Shown here: positions 15,704-24,421 of the stretch, one piece after another
Position numbering within the stretch: the stretch's first letter is position 1
How the letters are laid out: every line of letters begins with the position of its first letter
NCBI GenBank assembly: GCA_964244585.1
Contig: CAXTJM010000001.1
Location: forward strand, 496,001-560,000
Direction: 5' to 3'
DNA: 64,000 nucleotides
From: LMUY01 sp964244585
Lineage (GTDB): Bacteria > Pseudomonadota > Alphaproteobacteria > Acetobacterales > Acetobacteraceae
Program-made: the position numbers and the translations under genes
Notes under the pieces: generated by a model
What the model was told of the DNA's origin: nothing
Seen by the model: the letters and a program-made list of their open reading frames with translations, nothing else
The model's database searches: none

Positions 15704-17397
15704 TCCACCCGGCGCTCCCCGGCGCTGGCCGATGCCGGGTCCGCCTTGCCGGCCAGCTTGGCCTGCAGCAGCGGCACGTCCTGCGGGTCAGGGTTGAGGA
15801 TCAGCGCGCGACGCCACTGCACCTCCGCCTCGCGCCGGCGCCCGGCAGCCATGTAGGCATCACCTAAATGGCCGTTGATGGTGGAATCCTCCGGCTGCAA
15901 CTCGACCGCGCGCTCCAGGAACCGGATGGCGCCGGCCTTGTCGCCCTGGCGCAGCAGGACCCAGCCGAGGCTGTCGACGATGGAGCCGTCATTCGGCCGC
16001 TGCTCCACGGCGCGGTCGACCATCTGCCGGGCACGTCCCAGGTTGCGGCCCTGCTCGGCCCAGGCATAGGCGAGATAGTTCAGCACGTAGGGCTGGTCGG
16101 GCGACAGCTCCAACGCACGGAGGAAATCCGCCTCCGCACGCGGCCAGTCATGCGACCGGTCGTAGGCCATGCCCCGTTCGTAGAACAGCGCCCAATCGGC
16201 GGCTGCCGGGGGGTTCAGACGCTGGATCGCGCGGGTGTAGGTTTCCGCTGCCTCCGCGAAATGACTGTCGGCCCTTTGCATCTCGGCCAGCAGGGCGAGC
16301 GGCTCCGGGCGTTGGCGATACCGGTCGGCAAGCTGCTCCAGAAGCTGCCGTGCCTCGGCCGTGTGGCCGTCCCGCTCGGCATATTGCGCCTGGCGCAACT
16401 GCACCACGGCGATCAGCGGGTCACTGGGCGGGACGGCAGCCAACGTCGCGGAAGCTGTGGCCACCTGGCCGGCCGCCGCCTGGATCTCCGCCGCCAGCAG
16501 CCGGGCGGAGCTGAAGTCCGGGCGCAGGTCGAGCGCCATGTGCAGCAGGACCAGGGCGAACTCGCCGGCATCCTGCCGTTGCAAGCTCGCCGCCAGCGCC
16601 AGATAGGCTTCGGCCAGTCCATCGGTCGCCGTCGAGACCTTGACGGCGGCGATGGATTGCTGGAGCGCCGGTTCTGCGATCGACAAATCCGGGCTGGCCT
16701 GCACCGTCGCGCGGATCGTCGCACGCGCCTCGGCCGCCTGCCCGTTGCGCGCCTGCCAACTGGCGACGACCGTTCCCAGCCGAAGGTTCAGCGCACCATA
16801 TTCCACCAGGGCCAGCCGATATAGTCGGGCAGCCTCCGCCGTGCGGCCGGCCTGGTCGTTGATGAGCGCCGCGTGCAAGGCAAAGATGCCGCGGTAGCGC
16901 GTGCCGTCGACGAAGGGCCGCAGCGTGCCGAGCGCCTCGTCGGTCGCGCCCGCCCCCTGTTCCGCCCAGGCACGCAACAGCGGTTGCAGGATCTGCGTCA
17001 CCCCTTGGGTGGGCAGCCCGGCGAACTCCGCCTCCGCAGCGCGCCAGTTGTCGGCCTTCGCGTCGCCGTCCGCCACCACCAGGGCGGCCACCGGATTGGC
17101 GGGAAGGTCATGCGCCAGGGCCAGCGCCTCCGGCCGTCCGGCCAGGACGGAGGCGGCAAAGGCCTGCTGTTGCAGCTCGGCGTTCTGCGGGTCCGCCTTG
17201 AGGGCGGCGATGAAGCCCTGCGCCGCCGTGTCGGCATCGGTCTGGCCCAGCGCGAAGCCCCCGACCAGGATGTCACCCGACGTGCCGGCGATGGGCCGGG
17301 ACGCCGGGCCAGGCACATCCGCCGGGTCCGCGGCGGCACAGGCCGACAGCAGGCACAGGACGAGCAAGGTGGCATGAGGGCGGTGCAGCATGGCCAC
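15700..17397 (-). CDS. Tetratricopeptide-repeat lipoprotein
   Basis: A 565-residue protein with a lipoprotein signal: the N-terminal hydrophobic stretch ends in the lipobox LSAC near residue 20. Most of the rest is helical repeats. Clear TPR units appear from about residue 330 to the end, for example LFYERGMAYDRSHDWPRAEA, VLNYLAYAWAEQGRNLGRAR and DSLGWVLLRQGDKAGAIRFL. It is probably anchored in the outer or inner membrane and serves as an interaction scaffold; no enzyme motif is visible. It lies 48 bases after the ETF-QO gene and overlaps ispE by 4 bases, so it is in one transcription unit with ispE. Confidence 0.88.
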   Translation of the reverse strand: MAMLHRPHATLLVLCLLSACAAADPADVPGPASRPIAGTSGDILVGGFALGQTDADTAAQGFIAALKADPQNAELQQQAFAASVLAGRPEALALAHDLPANPVAALVVADGDAKADNWRAAEAEFAGLPTQGVTQILQPLLRAWAEQGAGATDEALGTLRPFVDGTRYRGIFALHAALINDQAGRTAEAARLYRLALVEYGALNLRLGTVVASWQARNGQAAEARATIRATVQASPDLSIAEPALQQSIAAVKVSTATDGLAEAYLALAASLQRQDAGEFALVLLHMALDLRPDFSSARLLAAEIQAAAGQVATASATLAAVPPSDPLIAVVQLRQAQYAERDGHTAEARQLLEQLADRYRQRPEPLALLAEMQRADSHFAEAAETYTRAIQRLNPPAAADWALFYERGMAYDRSHDWPRAEADFLRALELSPDQPYVLNYLAYAWAEQGRNLGRARQMVDRAVEQRPNDGSIVDSLGWVLLRQGDKAGAIRFLERAVELQPEDSTINGHLGDAYMAAGRRREAEVQWRRALILNPDPQDVPLLQAKLAGKADPASASAGERRVE

Positions 17398-17445
17398 AGA
17401 TGTATCGCCCGGCAGCGGCCAATGCCAGTGGCCAGGCGGGAGGGG

Positions 17446-19071
17446 TTACATTCCGCCGGGATAGTTCGGGCCGCCGCTCCCCTCCGGGACCGACCAATCG
17501 ATGTTCTGCGTCGGATCCTTGATGTCGCAGGTTTTGCAGTGCACGCAATTCTGCGCGTTGATCTGCAGGCGGGGCGTCCCTTCCTCGATGCCCACGGCTT
17601 CATAGACGCCAGCCGGGCAGTAGCGGCTTTCCGGGCTGCGATACTGCTCCCAGTTCACGCCCTGCCACACCGCCGGGTCGCGGAGGCGCAGATGCACCGG
17701 CTGGTCTTCCTCGTGGTTGGTGTTGCTGATGAACACGGATGACAGCTTGTCGAAGGTCAATGTCCCGTCGGGCTTTGGATACGCGATAGGCTTCACCTTC
17801 GCGGCGTTACCCAGCGTCTCGTTGTCGGCGTGGGCGTGGTGCATCGTCCAGGGCGCCTTGCCGCGCAGCACGTAGGTGTCCAGGGCGGAATATGCGATGC
17901 CGCCGTAGAGGCCGAACTTGCTGAAAGCCGGACGGATGTTACGCGCAGCGCTCAACTCGTCCCAAACCCAGCTTGCCTTGATCTTTTCGGCGAAACCTAC
18001 GGGATCGGCGGGCTTGTCGCCGGCCAACGCCTCCGCGATCGCCTCCGCCGCCACCATGCCCGATTTCATCGCCGTGTGCGTGCCCTTTATCTTCGGCACG
18101 TTCAGGAAGCCTGCGGTGTCGCCGATCAAGGCGCCCCCGGGAAACGTCAGCGTCGGCATCGATTGCAGCCCGCCTTCGCTGAGCGCCCGGGCGCCATAGC
18201 TGATGCGTCGGCCGCCCTCGAAATGCTTGCGCACGGCCGGATGCGTCTTGAAGCGCTGCATTTCGTCGAACGGGGACAGCCAAGGATTGGCGTAGTCCAA
18301 TCCTACGACGAAGCCGTAGGACACCATGCGGTCGCCCCAATGATACAGCCACGAGCCGCCGTACGTGTCCGTCCCAAGCGGCCAGCCGACGCTGTGCTCG
18401 ATGAGGCCGGGCCTATGTTGCTCCGCCGGCACTTCCCACAGCTCCTTGATGCCGAGCGCGTAGGTCGGCGGGTCGCGCCCATCGCGCAGCTTGAAGCGTT
18501 GCATCAGCTTCTTCGTCAGCGAGCCGCGGCACCCCTCGGCGAACAGCGTATAGGTTGCGCGCAACTCCATGCCGGGCTGGTAGTTGGCGCCGTGCTCGCC
18601 ATCCTTCCCGATCCCCATGTCACCGGTGGCGACGCCGACGATGCGCCCCTCCTCCTCCAGCAACTCTGCGGCGGCGAAGCCGGGATAGATCTCCACCCCC
18701 ATCGCCTCGGCCTGCTGGCCGAGCCAGCGGCACACATTGCCGAGCGAGACGATGTAGTTGCCGTGGTTGTGCATCTGCGGCGGCGTAGGCAGGCGGAACG
18801 CGCGCGTGGCGGTGAGGAACAGGAACCGGTCCTCGCCCGCCGGCGTGGTCAGCGGCGCACCGCGCTCCTGCCAGTCCGGCAGCAACTCGGCCAACGCACG
18901 CGGCTCGATCACCGCGCCGGACAGGATGTGCGCCCCCACCTCGCCGCCTTTCTCCACCACGCACACGGACGCATCGGGCGCGAGCTGTTTCAGGCGGATG
19001 GCGGCGGCCAGGCCGGCCGGCCCCGCCCCCACGATCACCACGTCGAACTCCATCGCCTCGCGTTCGGACAT
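17446..19071 (-). CDS. Electron transfer flavoprotein-ubiquinone oxidoreductase
   Basis: ETF-QO passes electrons from acyl-CoA and amino-acid dehydrogenases, via ETF, into the quinone pool at the inner membrane. The 541-residue protein has an N-terminal FAD-binding motif VVIVGAGPAGLAAAIRLKQL. Central family stretches include GAHILSGAVIEPRAL and GDTAGFLNVPKIKGTH. A C-terminal 4Fe-4S cluster motif reads NCVHCKTCDIKDPTQNIDW. The start at 19071 follows GGGAGGGATATCG. It is the natural electron acceptor for ivd and possibly other flavoproteins in this window. It diverges from the uracil-glycosylase-like gene. Confidence 0.95.
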   Translation of the reverse strand: MSEREAMEFDVVIVGAGPAGLAAAIRLKQLAPDASVCVVEKGGEVGAHILSGAVIEPRALAELLPDWQERGAPLTTPAGEDRFLFLTATRAFRLPTPPQMHNHGNYIVSLGNVCRWLGQQAEAMGVEIYPGFAAAELLEEEGRIVGVATGDMGIGKDGEHGANYQPGMELRATYTLFAEGCRGSLTKKLMQRFKLRDGRDPPTYALGIKELWEVPAEQHRPGLIEHSVGWPLGTDTYGGSWLYHWGDRMVSYGFVVGLDYANPWLSPFDEMQRFKTHPAVRKHFEGGRRISYGARALSEGGLQSMPTLTFPGGALIGDTAGFLNVPKIKGTHTAMKSGMVAAEAIAEALAGDKPADPVGFAEKIKASWVWDELSAARNIRPAFSKFGLYGGIAYSALDTYVLRGKAPWTMHHAHADNETLGNAAKVKPIAYPKPDGTLTFDKLSSVFISNTNHEEDQPVHLRLRDPAVWQGVNWEQYRSPESRYCPAGVYEAVGIEEGTPRLQINAQNCVHCKTCDIKDPTQNIDWSVPEGSGGPNYPGGM

Positions 19072-19170
19072 CGATATCCCTCCCAATGCAAGGTAAACTA
19101 GGAACGAAACTCCCGGCACGCCACCCATGGCGACGTTGCACCCCGGTCGATTGCGGGGGAAAACCTGCGC

Positions 19171-19929
19171 ATGGATGACCTGTCTTGGCTGCGTATCCAG
19201 TTGGAGTGGGGCGCCGACGAGGCGCTGGAGGAGACGCCGGTCGACCGGCGCGCCCCGGCGGCGGCGATGCCCACCCGGCCGCCGCAGCCGCTGGTCCGCG
19301 TGCCAGCCGGCCCGGCCGCGGTCGTCCAGGCGCAGGCGCTCGCCGACGCCGCCGAAACCGTGGCAGCCTTGCGGGACGCCTTGGCCGGGTTCGAGGGGTG
19401 CGCCCTGCGCGCGACGGCGACCAAGCTGGTGTTCGCCGACGGCGACCCGGCCTCCCGGCTGATATTGGTGGCCGACGTGCCCGGCGCCGCCGAGGACCGG
19501 GCGGGAACGCCCTTCGCCGGACCGGCCGGGCTGTTCCTGGACCGCATGTTCGCCTCGGCCGGGTTGGACCGGGTCGCCTGGCGCTCGGTCAGCCTGCTGC
19601 CATGGCGACCCCCGGGGGACAGGAAACCGACGGACTCGGAAATCCAGAGTTGCCTGCCATTCCTCTACCGGCATCTGCAGTTGCAGCAGCCGCGCCGGGC
19701 GGTGCTGCTGGGTGGCCTTGCCGCGCGCGCCTTGCTGCCCGGGGGTGGCCGGCGGCCGGGTGGCGTGTGGCATGACATGGTGGTTCCCGGCCTGCCCGGT
19801 CCCATACCGACCTTGGCGCTCCCTTCGCCGGCCCACATCCAGGCCACCCCTCTGGCGAAATCCCGCGCCTGGGCCGACATGCTGCGACTCAGGCGCCTCA
19901 TGGACGCCGAGGCGGCGGGTCACGCTTAG
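19171..19929 (+). CDS. Uracil-DNA glycosylase superfamily protein with divergent active-site motifs
   Basis: A 252-residue protein with the family 4/5-like framework: GCALRATATKLVFADGDP near residues 77-93, EDRAGTPFAGPAGLFLDRM near 108-126, and LLPWRPPGDRKPTDSEI near 142-158. The two motifs that carry catalysis are altered. Motif A, usually GEAPG, reads ADVPGAAED at 101-109. The second motif, usually HPA(Y/A)LL, reads LPSPAHIQATP at 217-227, so the usual histidine position is serine. Fold membership is clear; uracil excision is not. It faces ETF-QO and precedes the transglycosylase gene on the same strand. Confidence 0.8.
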   Translation: MDDLSWLRIQLEWGADEALEETPVDRRAPAAAMPTRPPQPLVRVPAGPAAVVQAQALADAAETVAALRDALAGFEGCALRATATKLVFADGDPASRLILVADVPGAAEDRAGTPFAGPAGLFLDRMFASAGLDRVAWRSVSLLPWRPPGDRKPTDSEIQSCLPFLYRHLQLQQPRRAVLLGGLAARALLPGGGRRPGGVWHDMVVPGLPGPIPTLALPSPAHIQATPLAKSRAWADMLRLRRLMDAEAAGHA

Positions 19930-20038
19930 TTTACACCGCAGCCGCCCTAGAGGCAGGCGGTGAATCCGTCGCCCACCCGTGGATCCACCCATCGGACGTT
20001 GTTGCAAGCATTGGCGCTTGCGTGTAGCGCCCCGACCC

Positions 20039-21883
20039 ATGCGAGGAGTCGGCCATACGCTCTCCCGCCTGTACGCCGCCCGGGCCTTGATCGCCGGGGC
20101 CGCGATCCTTTCCGGTTCCGTGCCGGCGGGTGTCGTGCGTGCGGCGGCGGTGAGCGAAGATACGGCGTTTGCCAATCCCAGGATCGGGGCAGATGTACCC
20201 GGCGGTGGCCTGGATGGTGCTGGGCTGCCGCAACCGCTGGCGCCGAGCGATGCCGCACGGCTGCGCCATGTCTTCGCGCTGCTGGACGCCGGCAGGCTCG
20301 ACGCTGCAGCGTCCGAAATGAGCGCAGTGTCGGATGCCGTGTTGACCGGCCATGTGCTGGCGCAACGATATCTGGGTCACCGCGGCCATGCTACGGAGGC
20401 CGACCTGGCGACCTGGCTGGCGCAATACGCGGACCATCCGGACAGTGCCGCGATCCATGCACTGCTTCTGTCCCGTCTGCCGATCGGCGCCCCCCGCCCA
20501 GCCTCGCCCGAACAGGCGATGCTGCCGCCGGACCCGCCGGAAGCTGCGGCGCCGGAGGAGGGTGACGCCACCCAGCGCGGCTTTCCCCGCAATCCCTTGC
20601 TGGATCGCACGGTCCACGAGCGCGCGCGCGCCGGCAATGCCGACAGCGCCCTGCATCTGCTGCGGCAGACCAAGGGTCTCAATGCCCTGTATGGCAGCCA
20701 GTTGCGGGCCGAGATCGCCCAGGCCCTGTTCACGCAGGGGCAGGACGAACAGGCGCTCCGCCTCGCCGTGGGGGCGCTGCGCCAGTCTGGCGGGCGCGTC
20801 GCCTTGGCGGGCTATGTCGGCGGGCTCGCGGCCTGGCGGCTGGAACGCGCGGCAGACGCCCAACCGCTGTTCGAAGCCGCCAGCCGGGCGGATTTCGGCT
20901 CCGCCAGCCTGCGGGCAGGGGCGGCGTTCTGGGCAGCCCGCGCCCACCTGCGCAACCGCGACCTGGCCGGATACCGCCCTTGGATGCGGCAGGCGGCGAC
21001 CGCGCAGCACACGTTCTACGGCCTGCTCGCCCGGCGCATCCTCGGCCTCAGCACGGCCAGCCAGCCTGGCCGCGACACGCTTTCGGCCGCCGACACGGAC
21101 GCGCTGATGGGCAACCCGCACGGGCGGCGCGCCTTCGCGCTGCTGCAAGTCGGGCAGGGCCGACGGGCAGAGGCCGAGTTGCGCTGCCTGTGGCCGCAGG
21201 TTTCCAGCGACCCGGCGCTTAGCGGCGCGGTGCTGCGCGTGGCGGAAGCCGCCGGGCTGCTGGAGTTATCCGCCCAATTGGCCGGGCTGATCGAGACGGC
21301 GGAAGGCCGCCCGCATGACGACGCGCGCTTCCCCATCCCGTCCCTGCGGCCGACTGGCGGCTTCCGCATGGATCCTGCCATGGTGTACGCGCTGACGCGG
21401 CTCGAATCGAACTTCGACCCCGCCGCCATTTCCAACGCCGGGGCGCGCGGGCTGATGCAGGTGATGCCGCTGACCGCCAGCTACATGACCGGCAATGGCG
21501 ACACGGCGGCCGGCACCTATGCCAGGCGGCTGCACGATCCGGCCACCAACCTGTCGATCGGCCAAAGCTACGTCATGTACCTGGCCCAGATAGATGGCGT
21601 GAACAACGATTTGATTCACCTGTTGGCCAGCTACAATGCCGGGCCGACCAGCTTCGCGCGCATGGTGGGCGCCATGCCGCAATCCGATGACCCATTGCTG
21701 TTCATCGAGAGCATCCCCAATGAGGAGACGCGCGGCTTCGTCCCCCGTGCGCTGACGTATACCTGGATCTATGCCGCCCGCCTCCATCTGCCGGCCCCGA
21801 GCCTGGACGAACTCGCCGCCGGCGCCTGGCCCGCTTTCCACGCGCAAGCCTTGCGGCGGGAGGCGGTGGCCCGCCTGCACTAG
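20039..21883 (+). CDS. Soluble lytic murein transglycosylase (Slt70-like)
   Basis: A 614-residue periplasmic lytic transglycosylase that cleaves peptidoglycan glycan strands with 1,6-anhydro ring formation. A signal peptide (RLYAARALIAGAAILSG) precedes a long helical superhelix. The C-terminal SLT domain has the catalytic glutamate in YALTRLESNFDP near residue 458, then GARGLMQVMPLTA and LASYNAGPTSF. The start at 20039 (MRGVGHTLSRLY) gives a good signal peptide, and an in-frame ATG at 19979 is less likely. moaB follows 9 bases after the stop. Confidence 0.93.
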   Translation: MRGVGHTLSRLYAARALIAGAAILSGSVPAGVVRAAAVSEDTAFANPRIGADVPGGGLDGAGLPQPLAPSDAARLRHVFALLDAGRLDAAASEMSAVSDAVLTGHVLAQRYLGHRGHATEADLATWLAQYADHPDSAAIHALLLSRLPIGAPRPASPEQAMLPPDPPEAAAPEEGDATQRGFPRNPLLDRTVHERARAGNADSALHLLRQTKGLNALYGSQLRAEIAQALFTQGQDEQALRLAVGALRQSGGRVALAGYVGGLAAWRLERAADAQPLFEAASRADFGSASLRAGAAFWAARAHLRNRDLAGYRPWMRQAATAQHTFYGLLARRILGLSTASQPGRDTLSAADTDALMGNPHGRRAFALLQVGQGRRAEAELRCLWPQVSSDPALSGAVLRVAEAAGLLELSAQLAGLIETAEGRPHDDARFPIPSLRPTGGFRMDPAMVYALTRLESNFDPAAISNAGARGLMQVMPLTASYMTGNGDTAAGTYARRLHDPATNLSIGQSYVMYLAQIDGVNNDLIHLLASYNAGPTSFARMVGAMPQSDDPLLFIESIPNEETRGFVPRALTYTWIYAARLHLPAPSLDELAAGAWPAFHAQALRREAVARLH

Positions 21884-21892
21884 GAGATCCGC

Positions 21893-22435
21893 TTGGCCAT
21901 CGACCAAAGCCGCCGCTTCATACCGGTCGCCATCGCCGTGCTGACCGTGTCGGACACCCGCAGCGCGACCAATGACACCTCTGGCGACACGCTGGCCGCC
22001 CGGGTGCAGGCTGCCGGGCACGTCCTGGCGGACCGCGCCATCGAGCGCGACGACGTGGCTGCCATCGAGACGCGGCTGCGCGGGTGGATCGCCGACCCGT
22101 CGGTCGACGTGGTGGTCACGACCGGGGGCACCGGCATCACCGGCCGGGATGTCACCCCGGAAGCGTTCGACCGCGTGCTCGAAAAGCGGATCGAAGGCTT
22201 CGGCGAGCTGTTCCGGATGATCAGCTTCAGCAAGATCGGCACCTCGACCATGCAATCGCGTGCCATAGGCGGGGTGGCATCCGGGACCTACCTGTTCGCG
22301 CTGCCCGGCAGCACGGGGGCGGTGAAGGACGGTTGGGACGAGATCCTCGTCTCCCAGCTCGACAGCCGCTTTCGTCCCTGCAACCTGGTGGAACTGATGC
22401 CGCGGCTACAGGAGCATCTCATCGCCGCAGGGTGA
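21893..22435 (+). CDS. moaB: Molybdenum cofactor biosynthesis protein MoaB
   Basis: A 180-residue MoaB/Mog-type protein that adenylates molybdopterin during cofactor assembly. Family signatures are AVLTVSDTRSATNDTSGDTL, VVTTGGTGITGRDVTPEA, FRMISFSKIGTSTMQSRA and LPGSTGAVKDGWDEIL. The start is a TTG at 21893, supported by the GGAG of TAGGAG a few bases upstream and the absence of a better codon. That ribosome-binding site overlaps the stop of the transglycosylase gene. No other moa or mob genes lie nearby. Confidence 0.93.
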   Translation: MAIDQSRRFIPVAIAVLTVSDTRSATNDTSGDTLAARVQAAGHVLADRAIERDDVAAIETRLRGWIADPSVDVVVTTGGTGITGRDVTPEAFDRVLEKRIEGFGELFRMISFSKIGTSTMQSRAIGGVASGTYLFALPGSTGAVKDGWDEILVSQLDSRFRPCNLVELMPRLQEHLIAAG

Positions 22436-22529
22436 CTCGCCGCCGCGCGACGGCCAGTGTTCCTACTGTGTTCTTGACTGCACCTGTTGTTGCCGCCAAT
22501 GTGCCTCCGAACAGACGGGGAACATTGCG

Positions 22530-23672
22530 ATGCACGCCTTCACCCTGCCGACCTGGCACGACGCACCCCCTGCCGAGCCCATCGCGATGCCCTCCCTGGC
22601 CCGGCACGGCAGAGGCGCCACGACGAACCCGGGCGTCCGCTTCGAGCGGCTGCACGGCGAAGCGTTCGACGATGGCTGGAGCACCTTGGAGGAGAGTTTT
22701 GCCGAATTGGCGCCGCTACCCACGACGGTGATCCGGGACACCAGCCGATCGGTCATCAGCTGGAACACCAGCCCCGACATCGGCTTCGATCGCGCGGTCA
22801 ACCCGTATCGCGGCTGCGAGCACGGCTGCATCTACTGCTACGCCCGGCCGACCCATGCCTACCTGGGCTACTCGCCCGGCCTGGATTTCGAGACCAAGCT
22901 GGTCTTCAAGCCGGACGTGGCGGAGCAACTGGAGCGGGAGTTGCGCAAGCCCGGCTACGTGGCACGGCCGCTCGCGCTGGGGTCCAACACAGACCCCTAC
23001 CAGCCGTTGGAACGCACCATGAAGCTCACGCGGGCCGTGCTGGAGGTGTTGGAGCGGTTCGGCCATCCACTGTCGATCGTCACCAAATCCGCCGGCGTGC
23101 TCCGCGATATCGACATCCTCCAGCGCATGGCCGCGCGCGGGCTCGTGCGGGTCTGGCTATCGGTCACCACGCTCGACGCGGCGCTCGCCCGCAAGATGGA
23201 GCCGCGGGCCGCAACGCCCGCCCGCCGGCTGGACGCGGTCACGGGGCTGGCTGCGGCAGGCGTGCCGGCCGGCGTGCTGGTGGCGCCGATGATCCCCGGC
23301 CTGAACGATGCGGAGCTGGAGCGGATCGTCACGGCTGCCAAGGGGGCTGGCGCAAGCACGGCGGGCTACGTGCTGCTTCGCCTACCGATGGAGGTGCGGC
23401 AGATGTTTGAGGCGTGGCTGACGCAGCATTTCCCCGACCGGGCGCGTCACGTGCTCAACCTGGTGCGGGAAACCCGGGGAGGCGCGCTCAACGATGCCAA
23501 GTTCCACAGCCGGTTCGCAGGCGCTGGCGTCTACGCCGAGTTGCTGGCGCGCCGCTTCAGCCGGGCAGTCCGCCAGCACGGGCTGACGGGGCGGGACCAA
23601 CTGGACTGTTCGCAATTCGCGGCGCCACCCGCGATGGGCGCATTGGCAAATGCCCAGATGTCCCTGTTCTAG
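22530..23672 (+). CDS. PA0069-family radical SAM protein (SplB-like)
   Basis: A 380-residue radical S-adenosylmethionine protein. The 4Fe-4S cluster motif is CEHGCIYC near residues 108-115, preceded by SRSVISWNTSPDIGFDRAVN and NPYRGC and followed by ARPTHAYLGYSPGLDFETK, which identifies the PA0069-type group distantly related to spore photoproduct lyase. The function of this group is unknown. It lies between moaB and rnhB, about 95 bases after moaB, with no obvious partner gene. Confidence 0.9.
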   Translation: MHAFTLPTWHDAPPAEPIAMPSLARHGRGATTNPGVRFERLHGEAFDDGWSTLEESFAELAPLPTTVIRDTSRSVISWNTSPDIGFDRAVNPYRGCEHGCIYCYARPTHAYLGYSPGLDFETKLVFKPDVAEQLERELRKPGYVARPLALGSNTDPYQPLERTMKLTRAVLEVLERFGHPLSIVTKSAGVLRDIDILQRMAARGLVRVWLSVTTLDAALARKMEPRAATPARRLDAVTGLAAAGVPAGVLVAPMIPGLNDAELERIVTAAKGAGASTAGYVLLRLPMEVRQMFEAWLTQHFPDRARHVLNLVRETRGGALNDAKFHSRFAGAGVYAELLARRFSRAVRQHGLTGRDQLDCSQFAAPPAMGALANAQMSLF

Positions 23673-23719
23673 GCAGCCATGGCTTCCCAGCGACTCGGTG
23701 CGGCTGCTATGGCGCTGCC

Positions 23720-24352
23720 ATGCCGGACTACGTGATCGAGAGTGGCTATGCCGGCCGGGTCGCCGGCGTCGACGAGGTGGGGCGCGGGCCGCTGGCCGGC
23801 CCCGTCGTGGCAGCCGCAGTGGTTTTTCCAAACGGCGTGCCCGTCGATCTGGCTGCGTTGCTGGACGACTCGAAGAAGCTGACGGCCGAACAGCGCGAGG
23901 CCGCCTATCTTGCCTTGCTCGCCTCGGGATCGGCCGAAATCGGCGTCGGCGCCGCCTCGGTGACGGAAATTTCCCGCATCAACATCCTTCGCGCGGCGCT
24001 GCTGGCGATGAGCCGTGCGGTTGCCCGCCTGCCGGTGAGGCCGGACATGGCGCTGGTGGACGGCAATCAGGCGCCGAACCTGGCCTGCCCGGTCCGCTGC
24101 GTTGTGGGCGGGGATGCGACCTGCCTCTCGATCGCGGCCGCGTCGATCGTGGCGAAGGTGGTGCGCGACCGGGCCATGACGCGGCTGGCTGCTCGCCTGC
24201 CCTGCTACGGCTGGCATTCCAATGCCGGCTACGGCACGGCGGCGCATCGGGCGGCCATCAGCGTGCATGGGCCGTCCCGCCACCACCGGCCGACCTTCGG
24301 GGCAGTCCGGTTGCACCTGCAATCGGTGGAACTGGTGCTCACCGGCGACTGA
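23720..24352 (+). CDS. rnhB: Ribonuclease HII
   Basis: RNase HII removes single ribonucleotides misinserted in DNA. The catalytic DEVGRGPLAGPVVAAAVV lies near residue 17, DDSKKLTAEQRE near 48, and the SIVAKVVRDR and GYGTAAHRAAI motifs follow. The 210-residue length is typical. The start at 23720 (MPDYVIESGYAGRVAGVDEV) is close to the conserved block; longer in-frame versions run into the radical SAM gene. It is followed by ccrM after 69 bases, a neighbourhood common in alphaproteobacteria. Confidence 0.95.
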   Translation: MPDYVIESGYAGRVAGVDEVGRGPLAGPVVAAAVVFPNGVPVDLAALLDDSKKLTAEQREAAYLALLASGSAEIGVGAASVTEISRINILRAALLAMSRAVARLPVRPDMALVDGNQAPNLACPVRCVVGGDATCLSIAAASIVAKVVRDRAMTRLAARLPCYGWHSNAGYGTAAHRAAISVHGPSRHHRPTFGAVRLHLQSVELVLTGD

Positions 24353-24421
24353 TGCCGCCCGATTGACGCGGCTTCGGCGGCATCGCCACAGTGACGGCTT
24401 ACGTACGAAGGTGCCGAACGC

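Noticed and set aside
17446..20175. 909-codon version of ETF-QO
   Set aside because: The extra 368 residues are antisense to the uracil-glycosylase-like gene; the conserved start MSEREAMEFDVVIVGAG has a good ribosome-binding site.
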